Position numbers and translations under genes: made by a program
Part shown: positions 24,902 through 36,399 of the stretch, one piece after another
Numbering within the stretch: position 1 is the first letter of the stretch
How the letters are laid out: each line of letters starts with the position of its first letter
The notes under the pieces: model-generated
Databases searched by the model: none
What the model was told of the DNA's origin: nothing
The model's input: only the letters and a program-made list of their open reading frames with translations
From: Armillaria gallica
Lineage: Eukaryota; Basidiomycota; Agaricomycetes; Agaricales; Physalacriaceae
Reading direction: 5' to 3'
Length of the DNA: 64,000 nucleotides
Assembly (NCBI GenBank): GCA_037576215.1
Contig: JBANDB010000012.1
Coordinates: 1,674,001-1,738,000, forward strand

Positions 24902-27900
24902 CTAAACCTGCCGCTCTGGTTCCCGCTTGACCTCTGGCTTTCGTCGAAGACGCCATCCTAAAATGCGATCTAAGCGGCCCTGGATGACTGTTAGTGAAAG
25001 GCGAAATGTGTCTGAGGAAAGGAACGTCAGCTCACCATGGTATGTGCTTCGTTGTTAAAAAAGCCATCAAGAACATGTATCGCGTATCTGATATTGTCTT
25101 TTTCGACTTGGATTTCATCGGTTTGCAATCGGTGACATTCCCACAGATCACTCAGGCTACCAGATTTTGGCCATACGCGCTGTTCACTGAAAAAGTCCCC
25201 GCCATCGCTTTGTACCAGATCACGAAGTTTCTTGCGACACTCATCCCAGGCAGCGTCGTGTGGACGCAACTGCACCAGTGTCATGATGTCCCTATAAATG
25301 GCACTCTGGTCTATATTCCCGATGCCACGCGTGGCCAAGATAGAGCACGCAGTAAAAAGATTGTGTGGGTTATGGAGGTAGTCAACGTGCAGCTGAAGCA
25401 TTGCTTCATCCATAGTTCCATCCAAGGCATGTTGCATGGCGGAAATTCCTGCAACGTACTCGCCAACAAGGAGAACTGTTGCTTCATGAAACGTATGGTT
25501 TCCAAGAAACTGCAGACATTGGCTTTCATGGAACACAGCAAAAGCTACCGGAATGTGCTTCGCGAGGAGATCGGCCAACACCCTGCACGAAGCGTCGGAC
25601 TTGTAGGAGAAACCCCGCGTCTGGTCCCAATGGCTTGTCATGAAATCAACGATTGTTCGAAGACCACACAAAGAACAAGCAGAAGGGGCGACAGTGTTCA
25701 AAGAGTGATAGGCAAGGATAGTGTCATAGCGCAAATCACTCCAATCCGGCTGTATATTGAGTGGTGTAACGACACCAGGAGCAATGATATCCTCAAGCAC
25801 CGTTATGACAGCAGTAGCTTCCTGGGATGAGAATGTTTGGCGACGGATCCACCTAACCGCAGTGATCAACGACTGGTAAATGGTGGTATGAGACATCTCA
25901 GACTGGGGAAGAGAAAGTCTATGAAGCAAGAATTCAATGACTGCGACAAACACCCTCAGAGATTGGGGCAACGATGGCTTGCGCAAAGAAGGGTCTTTGA
26001 CGAACTTGGAAAACTTGTAGAGAACAGGGTCATAGATTTCGTCAAGGAAATAGGGTAACGCGTCTCGAAAACCAAGAACCAATGGAGAATCGAAATCGTG
26101 AACCAACGGAAAATGGAGACCCTGCATTAGGCCCGGCCTCAATAATGTGTGTAAGATGATAGAGCAGAGATGAAGTGGAAATATGTTGGCATGATCATCA
26201 TTATCAGGATCCAGAGGATTACTGGCAAGAACACGCGAGGCAATCATAAGATGGTACCAACAACGTGGCGGCAGCTTTGAAGAACGGGTAATATCCATGA
26301 ATAGTGCGCCAGGATGGATAGATACTAATGTGTTTCTATCCTTCAAGGGACAACCATTGGATAGGATCGCGATGGCGAGCTCAAATGAATCAATGTCGGT
26401 GGTAATGAAGGAATACAAGACCCGGGAATTGCGAGGATGAAAGCGAAGTAAGCGTCCGAGTTTGAGTTCCATGCCTGGCACCGGTTCGTGATGGAAATCT
26501 TTCCTCCGGAGGCAATGTCCAAGCAAAGAGCGGTGCAATTCGTCCGCCGTGTTAGTACCTCCCTGGAGTGTTTGAAACTTTTCTTCTGATGTCATCGGCA
26601 GTCCTCCAATGGACTGTATTACTATACTTTGGACGGTGGGATTGGAAGAGACTGATAAGAGCCAGTCTAGTGCTTCAGCCGCCAACTTTGTTGACATCTG
26701 GTGCACGAACTTGGACTCTATCATCGTCAGCGACTTTGGCTTTCTTGCCTTTATATGGGGAAGACAGTGGAACATATGGAAAAATTTTCCTCGTTTATAT
26801 GCATAAAGGAAATTTGAAGGAAATAGTCTTTTCTCGGCCATGTCACTTGCGGAATAATACGATGAAAGGAGATGTAGATGAGATCACAAAGGGGTGTACG
26901 ATAAGGGCATTGAGGGAAGACGATGGGAAGGATGGCTGCCGACACATACGCAGCATAGACAACAGCAGTTCCTGCACAAATGATCCGCGACAGGGCTGCC
27001 CAGAGGGGATGTAGGAAAACCACCAAGCCACTGAGAAAAATGGCAAGAGCGAGATGCATAAGAACAGGGAGCAGTCCTATGATGACCTGGACATGCCACT
27101 TTTGAAACCCGGCATATCGGAACTGACGAATAAAACTCCGGTCGCGTGGTGTTCCGGAAGGGAGGGCAACATAATGATGCAGCCACTGTTTCACGAGAAC
27201 AGCGACAAGTGCAGTCATCAGGCTGAGGAACAGGCTCGTGAACCAGAGCCCATTTACCCAGACGTCCGTAGTAGCGGGGACAAAGGCGATAGTGGGATTG
27301 AGGGGGGAAGGGGCGATGGCGTTGACCGAGGAACCGTTGGCGATGGCACGTTGAACGAGGACCGATTCATAGAGTAGAGAAGCTGAGATGGCAGCATAGT
27401 CCGGCCGCAAACTCTGCGACGTTTGAACGACAAAGGCCGTCACGACTGCTGAGAAAAGACCCGCCTTGGACATGGATCAGTAACGAAGTAAAGCGATGCA
27501 ACCATAGGACTCACAAACACGAACAATATATCGACGTTATCTCGAGATTCTTCGACCATGTTAGCATCGTGAATCCTACTTTCATCTTTGTGGACTCTCC
27601 AAACCCGCGCATTCGGTGATGCCTCTTCGTAGGGCGCATCTTCGGGGTATTTCTGTTCATAGTCGTATGTATCATTTCCTGGTTAGAAATTGATGAGATA
27701 CGGGAGGAAAGGCTGTAGTTTTCATACCTTTCTTAACAGTAGGGTTCGCTCTCTTTATCCCGAAAAACATCTTCATATTGGCTGCAGTAGCAGAAGTTGG
27801 CGGAGCAGCGGCGGACTCTACCTCCTGCTCAGCTGGGTTCTGCCCATGGCCCCCGTTTCCACCAATTCTTTGTGGTTCAACCTCTGCAGCCTCGCGTACA

Positions 27901-27959
27901 GTGGTTCCGTCCTGCCCCGTATCCAAAGTCGACATTCGATCGATTTCGTGGATTGACAT
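24902..27959 (-). pseudogene. DUF6535 membrane protein, copy B (frameshifted)
   Basis: Exons 27959-27728, 27678-27515, 27464-25036, then 24987-24902. Start MSIHEIDRMS; exon 2 NDTYDYEQKYPEDAPYEEAS and RVWRVHKDES; exon 3 AGLFSAVVTAFVVQTSQSLR with four hydrophobic segments as in the other copies. Around 26850-26820, after IIPQVTWPRK, the frame changes: the helical C-terminal region continues in another frame (..NFLYAYKRGKFFHMFHCLPH). Length between conserved Trp and Phe codons is 26 bases, not a multiple of three. The last exon has also lost one base relative to copy C (TCATCC against TCAATCC), which brings in an early stop. An assembly error could mimic the first lesion. Confidence 0.75.
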
Positions 27960-27999
27960 CGGGTCTAGCTGTTGAAGGGAGGACGATGGTGGAGAAAGG

Positions 28000-29990
28000 T
28001 AGAAGTACTCCAGCTGTATGCGCTCGCACACAGCACGGTTACGACATGTTCCAGCATTAGAACAAGCGGCCCAAAGGCACTGGCGCCATTGCGAGGGCAG
28101 CAAGTAGAATTGAATCACCCCCGGACCATGACCATGTCAGAGTTCGAAACTTGAAGCTTGAGTCGGATTGACCGATCTGACCCACCGATCTCTGTATACG
28201 TACTCCGTGGATTTAAATTCTCAATGGTCCGCCTACATATCCTGTTGGGCGAGAATGGTATATTTTACAAGAGACTGCGCGAGCACCCTGTAAAGAGAGA
28301 CCTAGGATACCGAGAAAGCTAGACACGGCGCAAAGAATGGAGCGCTGGTTGGAGAGAGGATATCCTGGGAAGCCTTCATCCACGGAGTCAACGGTCTTTG
28401 CACGCCAGAAAAACCCGCATATATGCGGTAGACACGGTCCCTACTATGGCGGCATCTTTCCCGTTACCCAACCGTTATCGCCACCCACGGGTTCGCGACG
28501 ATCCAAATGCAGTATAGCTCGATCCAGTATTGCAGACTAGATTGTAAGAATCTTGACTTAGCGGCTATTGCGGAGATGGTGGTGGTGGAAGTAAAAGAGA
28601 AACATGTAGTGATCCGAAACGGCAGACATAGGGTTAGGGTCAGAAAAGTCCATGCGCTGATCATTGGCTGATGATTAGAACATCGAGTTGCACCATCACC
28701 GACGTCACGACTCGCTACCATACAGTGTACATGATGGTAACTGTGCTCAATCACGAAGACATTAACCACTGAGCTATTTACACTGCCAATACACTGTACG
28801 TCGTGCTGCTATCTAGTAAGTACTTTAGTACCTCCACCTCATCTCCACCTTCTTCACCACGGGGCCACCCAACAACAATGCACAACAATGCGTCCACTGT
28901 CCGCAGACTACGTACTCGTCAATCCTAACTGCGACAATAGATGCTGAGGAATAGTATACGAATCACCAGTTTGAAGGTGCGCTTTCAATGTCGTTGTATT
29001 GGTATATTTGAAGGCTCATGGCCACCTATTCCTTATAGCTAGGAAATTTGTCAAGTACCGTGCAATAGTACAGTGTACACTGTGACTCACGTAACCATTC
29101 AGTTTACATTCAACCCCACACCCAATGTAGAGGCGGAAAACTGTGCTATAAGATTTATTTTCCAAGCGGCGACAGCAGTGGAGATGCCGTGAAGGCGGGA
29201 GGAAGGCCAGATGTGGTACCGTGCCGTCTTGTCCAGCCTTGAACTGGTTTTTTAAAATGAATCCAATACGGGTGTTTCACCCTGATGATGAACGGTGAAT
29301 GCTGACCCCATGAATTTTGTAGTCACAGTTCAAATTTAGGGTTCGTGCTGCCCTCGCATTCGAGCCCGTTTCAGCACCAAGGACCTCCGTGGAGCTCGTA
29401 CCCTGCTTCAGACCCCCATGACCATGACCACCCTTTGTGGGCTTACTGTCCTATATGATCCCGCTATATCGTTGACCCCGTGATGGACATGCTATCCAAG
29501 CATTCATATCAGTGCCGCAGCGACGGGAACTAATCCATTTCTCTGATGTATTGTATGTCCTATGTATAACAACACATTTTCGATGTGCACAGTGAATGTT
29601 AACACAATCCAATGAAAATGCGGTTACTTTGAAGCGGTTCGCGTTATTTGCAGCCGTTACTGCCATATGAGAGGCTGTTCAAGTAGTACAATTCAATGGA
29701 AATTCACTCACCCCAGCGAGGTAGCAGCATCTTAATGCAATCATTTCGTCTTTCGCCATCTTCCTCAGTACAAGCTGGGTGACGCGTGCTTTCTAGTGGA
29801 CTGTGGAATGCGGTCCATGATCGTAAACGTGACCTAGCAGCATGAATCGACAATGGAACTTTTGTGAGGTATAGCGATAGCAGCACATGAAAGTCGAGTG
29901 CGGGTGCACCGTCTGGCCTTTAGCTATATATATTTCAGTAACAAGAGTGACGCGAAGGCACTGAACAGTTGAATCCATCTGGATTGGATG
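28000..29990. other. Gene-poor stretch
   Basis: No coding region recognised. The first ~120 bases share the leader of copies C, D and E (CAGCTGTATGCGCTCGCACA..). Around 28715-29090 a CAGTGTACA-type motif recurs in both orientations without forming a clear element. Confidence 0.4.
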
Positions 29991-29999
29991 CGCTGTACT

Positions 30000-30192
30000 T
30001 AGCTCGTTCAAACAACAGCCTCATTGGCCTGAGCGACTCGTCTCCAACCGCGTAGCACCATTCGTGAGGCTTGAATTTGAGATCAAGCGGCCTCCCACGG
30101 GGTAGATATATGACATCACCGTACCTCTAAAGATGATCGTGAGGGTGAATTACTATACTGAATATCAGCTATCATGCGGATACGACCTAGTC
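30000..30192 (-). pseudogene. Kinase-like 5' fragment, left flank of the 2.27-kb TIR element
   Basis: The sequence through GTACCTCTAAAGATGATCGT matches 53090-53250 (GTACCTCTAAAGACGAAGGC) and the similar tracts near 43200 and 47030, which mark the 5' portion of kinase-like relics. Short and without an open frame. Confidence 0.4.
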
Positions 30193-30454
30193 TACTGTAC
30201 CATTTCGACCATAAGGTCAGCCAGGGTGAGGTGTTAGGGAACTAGTTCAGCCGTATGTCAGTTCATAGGCCTGCGTGAGGTGTTAGGACTTATGTGGAAG
30301 TTCATTCAGTCTACAAAGTTCTGCTCCAGATGCTCATTATTGGCTTAGTATACTGTTTGGATGACAAAATTAGACAAATGAAACCCGAAACACCCTGAGG
30401 ACCCAATAGGCGTAGTCAGAGTACATCAGCAATTTTGCATCCATATAGAGGGTA

Positions 30455-30540
30455 TAGGTGGTATAGGTGGTATAGGGAATTTTGCATGTATTCGCAATCT
30501 ATAGCATCTATAGCACCTATACCACTATACATCTATGGAC
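30455..30540. repeat. GGTATAG/CTATACC cluster, left
   Basis: Three tandem GGTATAG units (GGTATAGGTGGTATAGG..) followed about 40 bases later by inverted CTATAGCACCTATACCAC. A matching cluster sits at 31553-31690 in the same element. Confidence 0.65.
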
Positions 30541-30649
30541 AGGCTCCATCAAACACATGTAAAGAGGTCATTGTAACACTTCAAACACAGGAGAGTGATA
30601 TAAAATAGCTAGGATTATATAGTTGAAGGTTATCCCAAACGGAATAAAA

Positions 30650-31200
30650 GACTGGAGCCAAGAGCGCATCGAGCACGCCGTCCCCAAATGGAGGTGGCCC
30701 GTGCACAATCACGTCATGTGGTCACGTGTAAGTTGAACTTTGCGCTGATTTTCGTTTCGCTCATTCTTCTTCTCCCACTTCCATCCCCTTCCTACTCTCC
30801 CATCCGTGGCACTTCAGCTAGTCATCTTTTGTTCTTGCTCTTCCAAGCTATGCGAACTATCCATAGGGTCTTATTGTGCGGCCTCATCAACATTGGACAA
30901 TGTCCTCGATATCCCAAATCTGGCGCTACGCAACAGTTCTCAGTTCCCTCCCTCCTTTCTTTGCAGGTTCCCATGCGCTCGGTATTTACTCCGTGGTACA
31001 CTAACTTGGACAGGAAGCTGTGTGGACAATATGGATACTGGACTTGGGGAGCGCCTGAAGGACAATAGGCACAGATAGCAGGAGATGTTGGTAGCGTTCG
31101 CGAATATGGCGATCATCCCCGGTCTCGCGGTTGGGCTAGATGGGATGGAGTAGTTTTGGCGCGTGCATAGCACCTCTCACCATAGGATCAATGCTGACTT
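30650..31200. other. Internal part of the 2.27-kb element with overlapping short frames
   Basis: Frames of 126 and 90 codons overlap at 30688-31078 on the plus strand and 77 codons on the minus strand. None shows a transposase or other domain that I recognise. Confidence 0.3.
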
Positions 31201-31552
31201 CGCCCACCGCAGGATCGTTTGCTCATTGCTGCGCCTTCTTTTCCCTTCCCTTCTTTTACTCTGCATCTCTAATGTGAGTTGTCATTTCGCAATGTGCAAC
31301 CATGTACTTACACTATGCTAGGTGATATTGTTGAACTAGATACACCAGTAAACCTTCCGTTCTGAGACGTTACGGTTGTCGGAATATGCGTTTATGTTGG
31401 AGGGGGAGTAAATAGCGGGTATGCCTTAGATGTATCTAATTTGTACACAGACGGTTAATATTATAATCATTAAATGTCTTCTACTGCATTGGTCTTCACG
31501 ATTGAATGACGAGAAATTCCTAGTGGAGCTGCCTGCATAGGACTAAGTTTGG

Positions 31553-31690
31553 TTGGTATAAGTTGGTATAGGATGACTGTAGCCCTATGAAAATGGTTAT
31601 AGAAAACACGCATGTCCCTTATAGCCCTATACCGTGTTATAGGGTATAGAGTGCTATAGCCGCATGGTTCCTATACCCTCTATACCGTTT
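31553..31690. repeat. TATAG-type repeat cluster, right
   Basis: At least eight GGTATA, CTATA, TATAGGG and CTATACC units in both orientations, e.g. GTTATAGGGTATAGAGTGCT. Confidence 0.6.
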
Positions 31691-31699
31691 GTGAGATTG

Positions 31700-32285
31700 C
31701 TGATGTAGACGATTACGACGCGATTATGAGAACGATTATAGAAACGATTATGAAGACCGTAATCGTGGGAATAACCAGAATTGAGCATAATCGGAGAAGC
31801 GCCTCTGGAGTCGCTTTTACGATTATGGCCACGGTTATCCACGTCGATTATGGATCCTCAGTCTTTACATAATTTTCAGCTTTATTTTCATCTCCTTACT
31901 GCTCGTTGTACTACGGTAAAACATAGCACCAGAAAGATCTAGTTCCCGTCTGACCCACTTTACCAGACGCAAAAGAGAAGATCGCTTTCGGCGTGCCTTG
32001 TTCAAGAATGTGGTGTATCATGTAGTTGCTCATGAGGGCTCGTGCCCTGTCTGCGCGAGTGGCCTTCGCCATGGGACTGTGTTTCTGAGCTTGATGGGAG
32101 AAGAACGATGAAAATATATTCCATAATTGGCGTACAGGTAGGAGGGATATAATCGTTAGGCACAATCGACGTGGCAGAGCACATGGTCAGAGTCAGGGTG
32201 ATTATGATGGCGATTATGAGTCATAATCGAACCTGTAATCTGACTCGTAATCGAACTCATAATCGTCCATAATCGCTAACTCTGA
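31700..32285. repeat. CGATTATG/CATAATCG palindromic clusters
   Basis: About eight CGATTATG-like octamers lie at 31700-31860 mainly in one orientation and about seven at 32190-32280 mainly inverted (CATAATCG, GTAATCG), enclosing about 330 bases with a 60-84-codon frame of no known family. The arrangement looks like a nested inverted-repeat element inside the 2.27-kb element. Confidence 0.6.
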
Positions 32286-32589
32286 CTGCTACTAATGAGG
32301 ACCACCAAAAACTTTTAGAGATTCTTGCGCGTGCATCGCTAAAAATAGCACTTTTCGGAATGTCAGTTCCGACCCCCCTGTTAGGCGTTATGATACATGG
32401 ATTTGGTTCAGTTCGGGGAGGTCTGTTAGGCGTTAGATGAACTTATGGTCGAAATGGTACAGTACATACAGACCGTCCCTCCCTTCCATCGATAGGTCTG
32501 TATCGTTGTCTGTCTACGAGAGACTAGATACGACCGTGGCAACAATACTTACAGTAACTTGATTTTCTGCCACTGACACCCATCGTGCG

Positions 32590-32789
32590 TGCCTACAGAC
32601 AGAATGAATGGGCTCGAGAAAACAGAAACCTACCAGACTAAAATCGTTGTTTCATCCAAAGTTTCATCTGTTAATCCAACTTATGGTTTTGACTGAATTC
32701 GAAGTGTCAATTGATGATGTATCGAAAATAAACACTTTCCCAAGGCTATTCTGTCCAGCAATGGTTCAGATAATAAATAAGTACCGGAG
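32590..32789. repeat. Paralog of 53285-53460 (left part of duplicated segment)
   Basis: CTACAGACAGAATGAATGGG, CCAGACTAAAATCG, GAATTC, TCTGTCCAGCAA and ATAATAAATAAGTA line up in order with CTACAGACAGATAGAATGGC, CCAGACTGAAACGG, GAATTC, TCCGTCCAGCAA and ATAATAAATACTT at 53285-53465. No gene seen. Confidence 0.6.
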
Positions 32790-34274
32790 CATCAGCAAAA
32801 CCAAGAATTAGTCTTTCCGGTCTTGGTCTTTTTTAGCCCTCTTTCCGCCGCTTTTTCTTGGGTGATCGAGTCTTGGTCTTGGCAAACTAGTCTTCTGCGG
32901 CTTTCTGATCTTATCAATTGGGGCCGTCTTCTTAATGATCTTGCGGTTGGCATGTATACTACAGATTGAAGTTGGCATAGTATGCTTGTATTGTTATATA
33001 AATTTATGAGCTGAGGATCTCAGACAATGTCCATGGAAAGATTGTGTACTAAGGAATAGTACATGGCACAACTAAAGTAATACTATAGGTATTGCAATAT
33101 TGAAGGCCCACGCACATCTGTCATGGCGATGTTGCAACGTCACGGCGGTGCAGCCACTAGCTGATGCGCAGGGAATGGCAGGGAATGGCCTGGAATGGCG
33201 GAACTTGAGCAACAAAAAATCTTCTAAGTTCTTTCAAACTCCACCAGGGCATGTCCGCGTGGTGCCATGAACATGTCATGTTGGAATTTAACTCGGAGTC
33301 CGAAATGGTTATTTCCTCCCTCCTCCTCTCTCTCTCTTTAATCTTAGCATCACCATCACTTTACTGCAACTCGGGTTATTGGGCATGTACTGGTGATATG
33401 GGGCAAAGGTATGGATGTCTCTGATTGAATTGACTATATCTGATTCTCGCATTTCCTTCCAGGCTGCCGTCATTGCCAACAGGTGAGAAAAGAAGCGGTA
33501 TGACCCAACAGCTCATTTTCACTCACTGCTGAACTGACAAGAGTTGTAGGTGGATGCATGCAGACCAAGGAGAGGGCCGTTGTGAAGAGCAGGATGGCAG
33601 CTGTCCAGGAAGGGACGTACCAGAGGGTGCGTAGTTCTTCCATTCTCTCTCATATAATTATTCACCATTGTATTTTGTGTTGTTTAGGCTGCTTAGCTGT
33701 TGTTCTCCCTTCTGTGGTGCATTTTCTTCTGATAATTCAATGCATTACTGATTTATTCCTAGCACTATTTTCATATTGATTACTACTGCTTCTTGGCTTT
33801 GTACCACCACCACCTATGTATCTGACCACGAATATATGTTCGTTCGAGCCTATCCGACACGTTCTTTGTGCCTGCCAACATCTATTCCCAACACAAAATT
33901 ACATCGTTCTTATCCTTCCTATGGGCACCCATTCTTGCAACATCTCTCTCGTTACGGCATGGCTTCATTTCTATTTCCGAGATGGAAAGGGAAGTAGTGT
34001 TAATGTTATGTGCTATAGTTCATTGCTGTAGATAGAAATCAATATACTACTGTTTCCATACCCTCTAAAGCCATCAGAAAACAAGGAGAAAGAAAGAAAA
34101 GACTGGAAGACGTCCTCTTCCGAAGACAGTGATAGATCGTGCCAAGACAAATCCTTCTTGACAAGAATATGTACCTTACTTTGGCAAGACCCTTGATCTT
34201 TCCGTCTTTGCCGTCTTTTTGGTCTTGTGCAAGACCGAAAAGACGCGAAAGATGACTTCTGGGTTTTGCTGATG
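32790..34274. mobile_element. 1.48-kb TIR element with GTCTTG-rich subterminal repeats
   Basis: Ends are inverted: CATCAGCAAAACC at 32790-32802 and its complement at 34262-34274, extending imperfectly through a TCTTTC/GTCTTG-rich tract on both sides (GTCTTTCCGGTCTTGGTC; GGTCTTGTGCAAGACC). The paralogous segment at 53450-53475 runs ATAATAAATACTTGAGGTCT straight into CTACAGCAACAG without the insert, giving an empty site. A 2-base AG duplication is possible. No transposase recognised; frames at 33558-33997 and 34013-34344 are short. Confidence 0.68.
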
Positions 34275-34329
34275 AGGCTACAGCAACAGAGATTGCAACA
34301 AAGAATATAACAAAACAAACATGAAAGCT

Positions 34330-35762
34330 AACACATACGTTCACATGAATGCTCCTCAGTCTTCAATAACCTTCTTCACGACACAATCCCACTCCCTCCC
34401 CTTATAAGGGCACTGATAAGATACACTGAAATTCGAAAATCTCTTTATGAATAGTCCCACCTACGTACAAGGGGTATCAGACAAAATGTCCTCCTCGTGA
34501 AAAATAATCTGAACATACTCACAGTCCTTACATGGCCGACCCTGCCTGCTATTCCCATTTCCCACCCTTCCACCTCGCTTCTTTGGAGAGGCAACGGAGG
34601 CCGGGATGTTTCCAATGCTAGCTCGCAGGTGCGCCTTGGGTTTAGCCGGCCCTTCCCTTTCCCTTTCGAAAATGGTTTCCAGCCTGGTTGGCCCAGGTAC
34701 GCCGCATTCACTGCTAGGTTTGCCAACTCAAGGTGTATCAGCTGCTCTAAACCTGTCATCAGGTCATAGATGAATTCAACTTGATGATCAACTCACCCAG
34801 TCGGTGACACCACACATCCTCGTTCTCACCCTCCAGAAGGATAATGCGTCCTTTCATCAAGGAAGTCTCATCCCTACCATCCCTGACAGAACCAGGGTAG
34901 AAATCTCTAAGAACCTGCTCCTTCGAACCACACTGCTTGCCCCACTCATTCAACCTCTTCACGACATTGACCGCACGATCGACTTTGAGCTGGATGGTCT
35001 TGCTATCATCGGCCCGGGGGTCCCTACTCTCAAAGGTATAGATGTACCCCTCGATGTCAGACTGAGAATGTGCTTTCTCCATCTTGACGTGTAGAGCTAC
35101 TTGAGTGTTTGGATGGAGATACGAAGGGATGTAATCTGGAGCCAGACAGAGAATGCAGACATGCAATAACGACGAGACGGGTAAGTGCGTACCTTCAAAA
35201 TCAATCCATTCTGGCACTTGGGTGCCCTTCCTTCAAGCATAGAATCCAGTGGGGTCAAGAAGCTCTTTTGTATGCTGAAAGCAGAACCATTCTATTCCAG
35301 GTAGCACGGCTCCCCCATTCTTGACTTGTCATGTGCAGCGTCTTCCCGCTTTTGTCACACCAGAGCACTGGGTATCTGGAGGTGCGTTTGGGTTGGGAGG
35401 TGTTGACGACGCCCGTGGTCGTCCCAGTTTCAGCTCTGAGTTTGGTGGTGAGAGTCATGCCAAAGGTGAAGGCGAGACAGGGGTCAACAAGGGAACAAGA
35501 TATCGTCGCTGTGGGATTTCTGGAGCTGAATGGGCACTAGGAGGATTGTCTGGCACACTCAAGGCATGGTGCATGGTAAGAGACACCGCCGGCTGGGGCA
35601 TCTGCACTGCCGGAGGATGCAGTAACGGTTGGAACCCGCCCACAAAAGAGGGCATCGTTGCATGGCTGGTCCGTGTAGGCGACAGTAACAGCTCGTGAAT
35701 GGTAAGGTTGTTGAAGGCCTCTACTGGTGGCTCAATATCGGCTGGCTTTGGTGAACTGGGCC
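34330..35762 (-). pseudogene. DUF1766 (MUG113-like) gene copy, truncated and disabled
   Basis: Paralog of the gene at 53527-55137. Recognisable blocks: SFVGGFQPLLHPPAVQMPQP, PEWIDFEG, DYIPSYLHPNTQVALHVKME, SQSDIEGYIYTFESRDPRAD, WGKQCGSKEQVLRDFYPGSV, EDVWCHRLG and LEQLIHLELANLAVNAAYLG. Lesions: a frameshift in exon 1 near 35455, a one-base loss near 34655 in the GKGKG stretch, and TGG to TGA in the last exon (VIEDW end). The 5' part beyond about 35762 is missing and replaced by glycosyltransferase sequence. Confidence 0.75.
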
Positions 35763-36352
35763 ATGTCTCTTTAGGTCTTGCAGATTTCTTCCAATGTCGA
35801 AGGACTCTGAGCCATGTTCTGTAAGAAAGGATCTAAACGTCTCATGTGATGCTATTCGTATACAATAATCATCCTTCATTAATCTCTTTCCTAGGGCAAT
35901 ATAGGGCTGCACATTGCCTGTAAATTGTCTAATTAGCCATTCATTCGGGTCCACATTGGTAACAGACCAACTGTGGCTTCCTACAATCATGATAACAATG
36001 TTCATCTTAGGGAACTTCATCCACTCTCAGTCAACAGAAAATTTTTTGACATCCAATGCATGATCCTCTGGGAGATCAGGGAGTTTGCGCTTTAGTTCGA
36101 GGGAAATTCGCCTGTCTGGTGTAACAAACACAAACGATACCAGCCCCTCCCAGCAGCAATGTACCTGCTGTATGCTAGTATAGTGTGAGCTCGGTCAGCA
36201 ACGTCGAAGCAAGGATAACCTACATATATCAGTATCAGTTTAGACGTGTTTCACGTCCACAAATTCCATGGTGTCACTGGACTGTGATGAAGCTGTATCC
36301 TTAGGAAGTATTGGAATGTCCTTGTCCATTTCCTTCATATGTAATGGGTTAG
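35763..36352 (-). pseudogene. 5' fragment of a third glycosyltransferase copy
   Basis: Matches exons 1-3 of the glycosyltransferase at 17337-20901: leader and exon 1 around 36345-36230 (NPLHMKEMD..), exon 2 with [15 protein letters not shown], then [20 protein letters not shown] and HETFRSFLTEHGSESFDIGR. The start codon and neighbouring bases are deleted (TTCGTT joins GGTGG where copy 2 has TTCGTTCGCCATGATGG). The match stops abruptly at about 35763, where the DUF1766 relic begins. Confidence 0.75.
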
Positions 36353-36399
36353 CTTCGTTGGTGGTAGCGGGATAATTTATAAGATTGAACACCGCAGAA

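Larger units (their letters stand above)
30195..32462. mobile_element. 2268-base TIR element with TA target duplication
   Basis: Perfect 21-base terminal inverted repeats begin CTGTACCATTTCGACCAT at 30195-30215 and at 32442-32462 on the other strand. TA flanks both ends (30193-30194 and 32463-32464). Flanking DNA on both sides aligns with 53190-53290, where no element is present. Subterminal GTTAGG-type motifs occur at each end. No transposase frame was recognised, so it is probably non-autonomous. A 245-base element at 42451 has closely related ends. Confidence 0.75.

Noticed and set aside
24994..25830. 278-codon plus-strand open frame
   Set aside because: It lies antisense to exon 3 of DUF6535 copy B; similar antisense frames appear opposite the other copies and have no domain of their own.
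28430..28530. tRNA-like GGGTTCGCGACG motif
   Set aside because: No acceptor, D or anticodon stem could be matched around it.
30688..31078. Transposase candidate inside the 2.27-kb element
   Set aside because: Frames are 126 and 90 codons, overlapping, with no catalytic DDE-like pattern recognisable.
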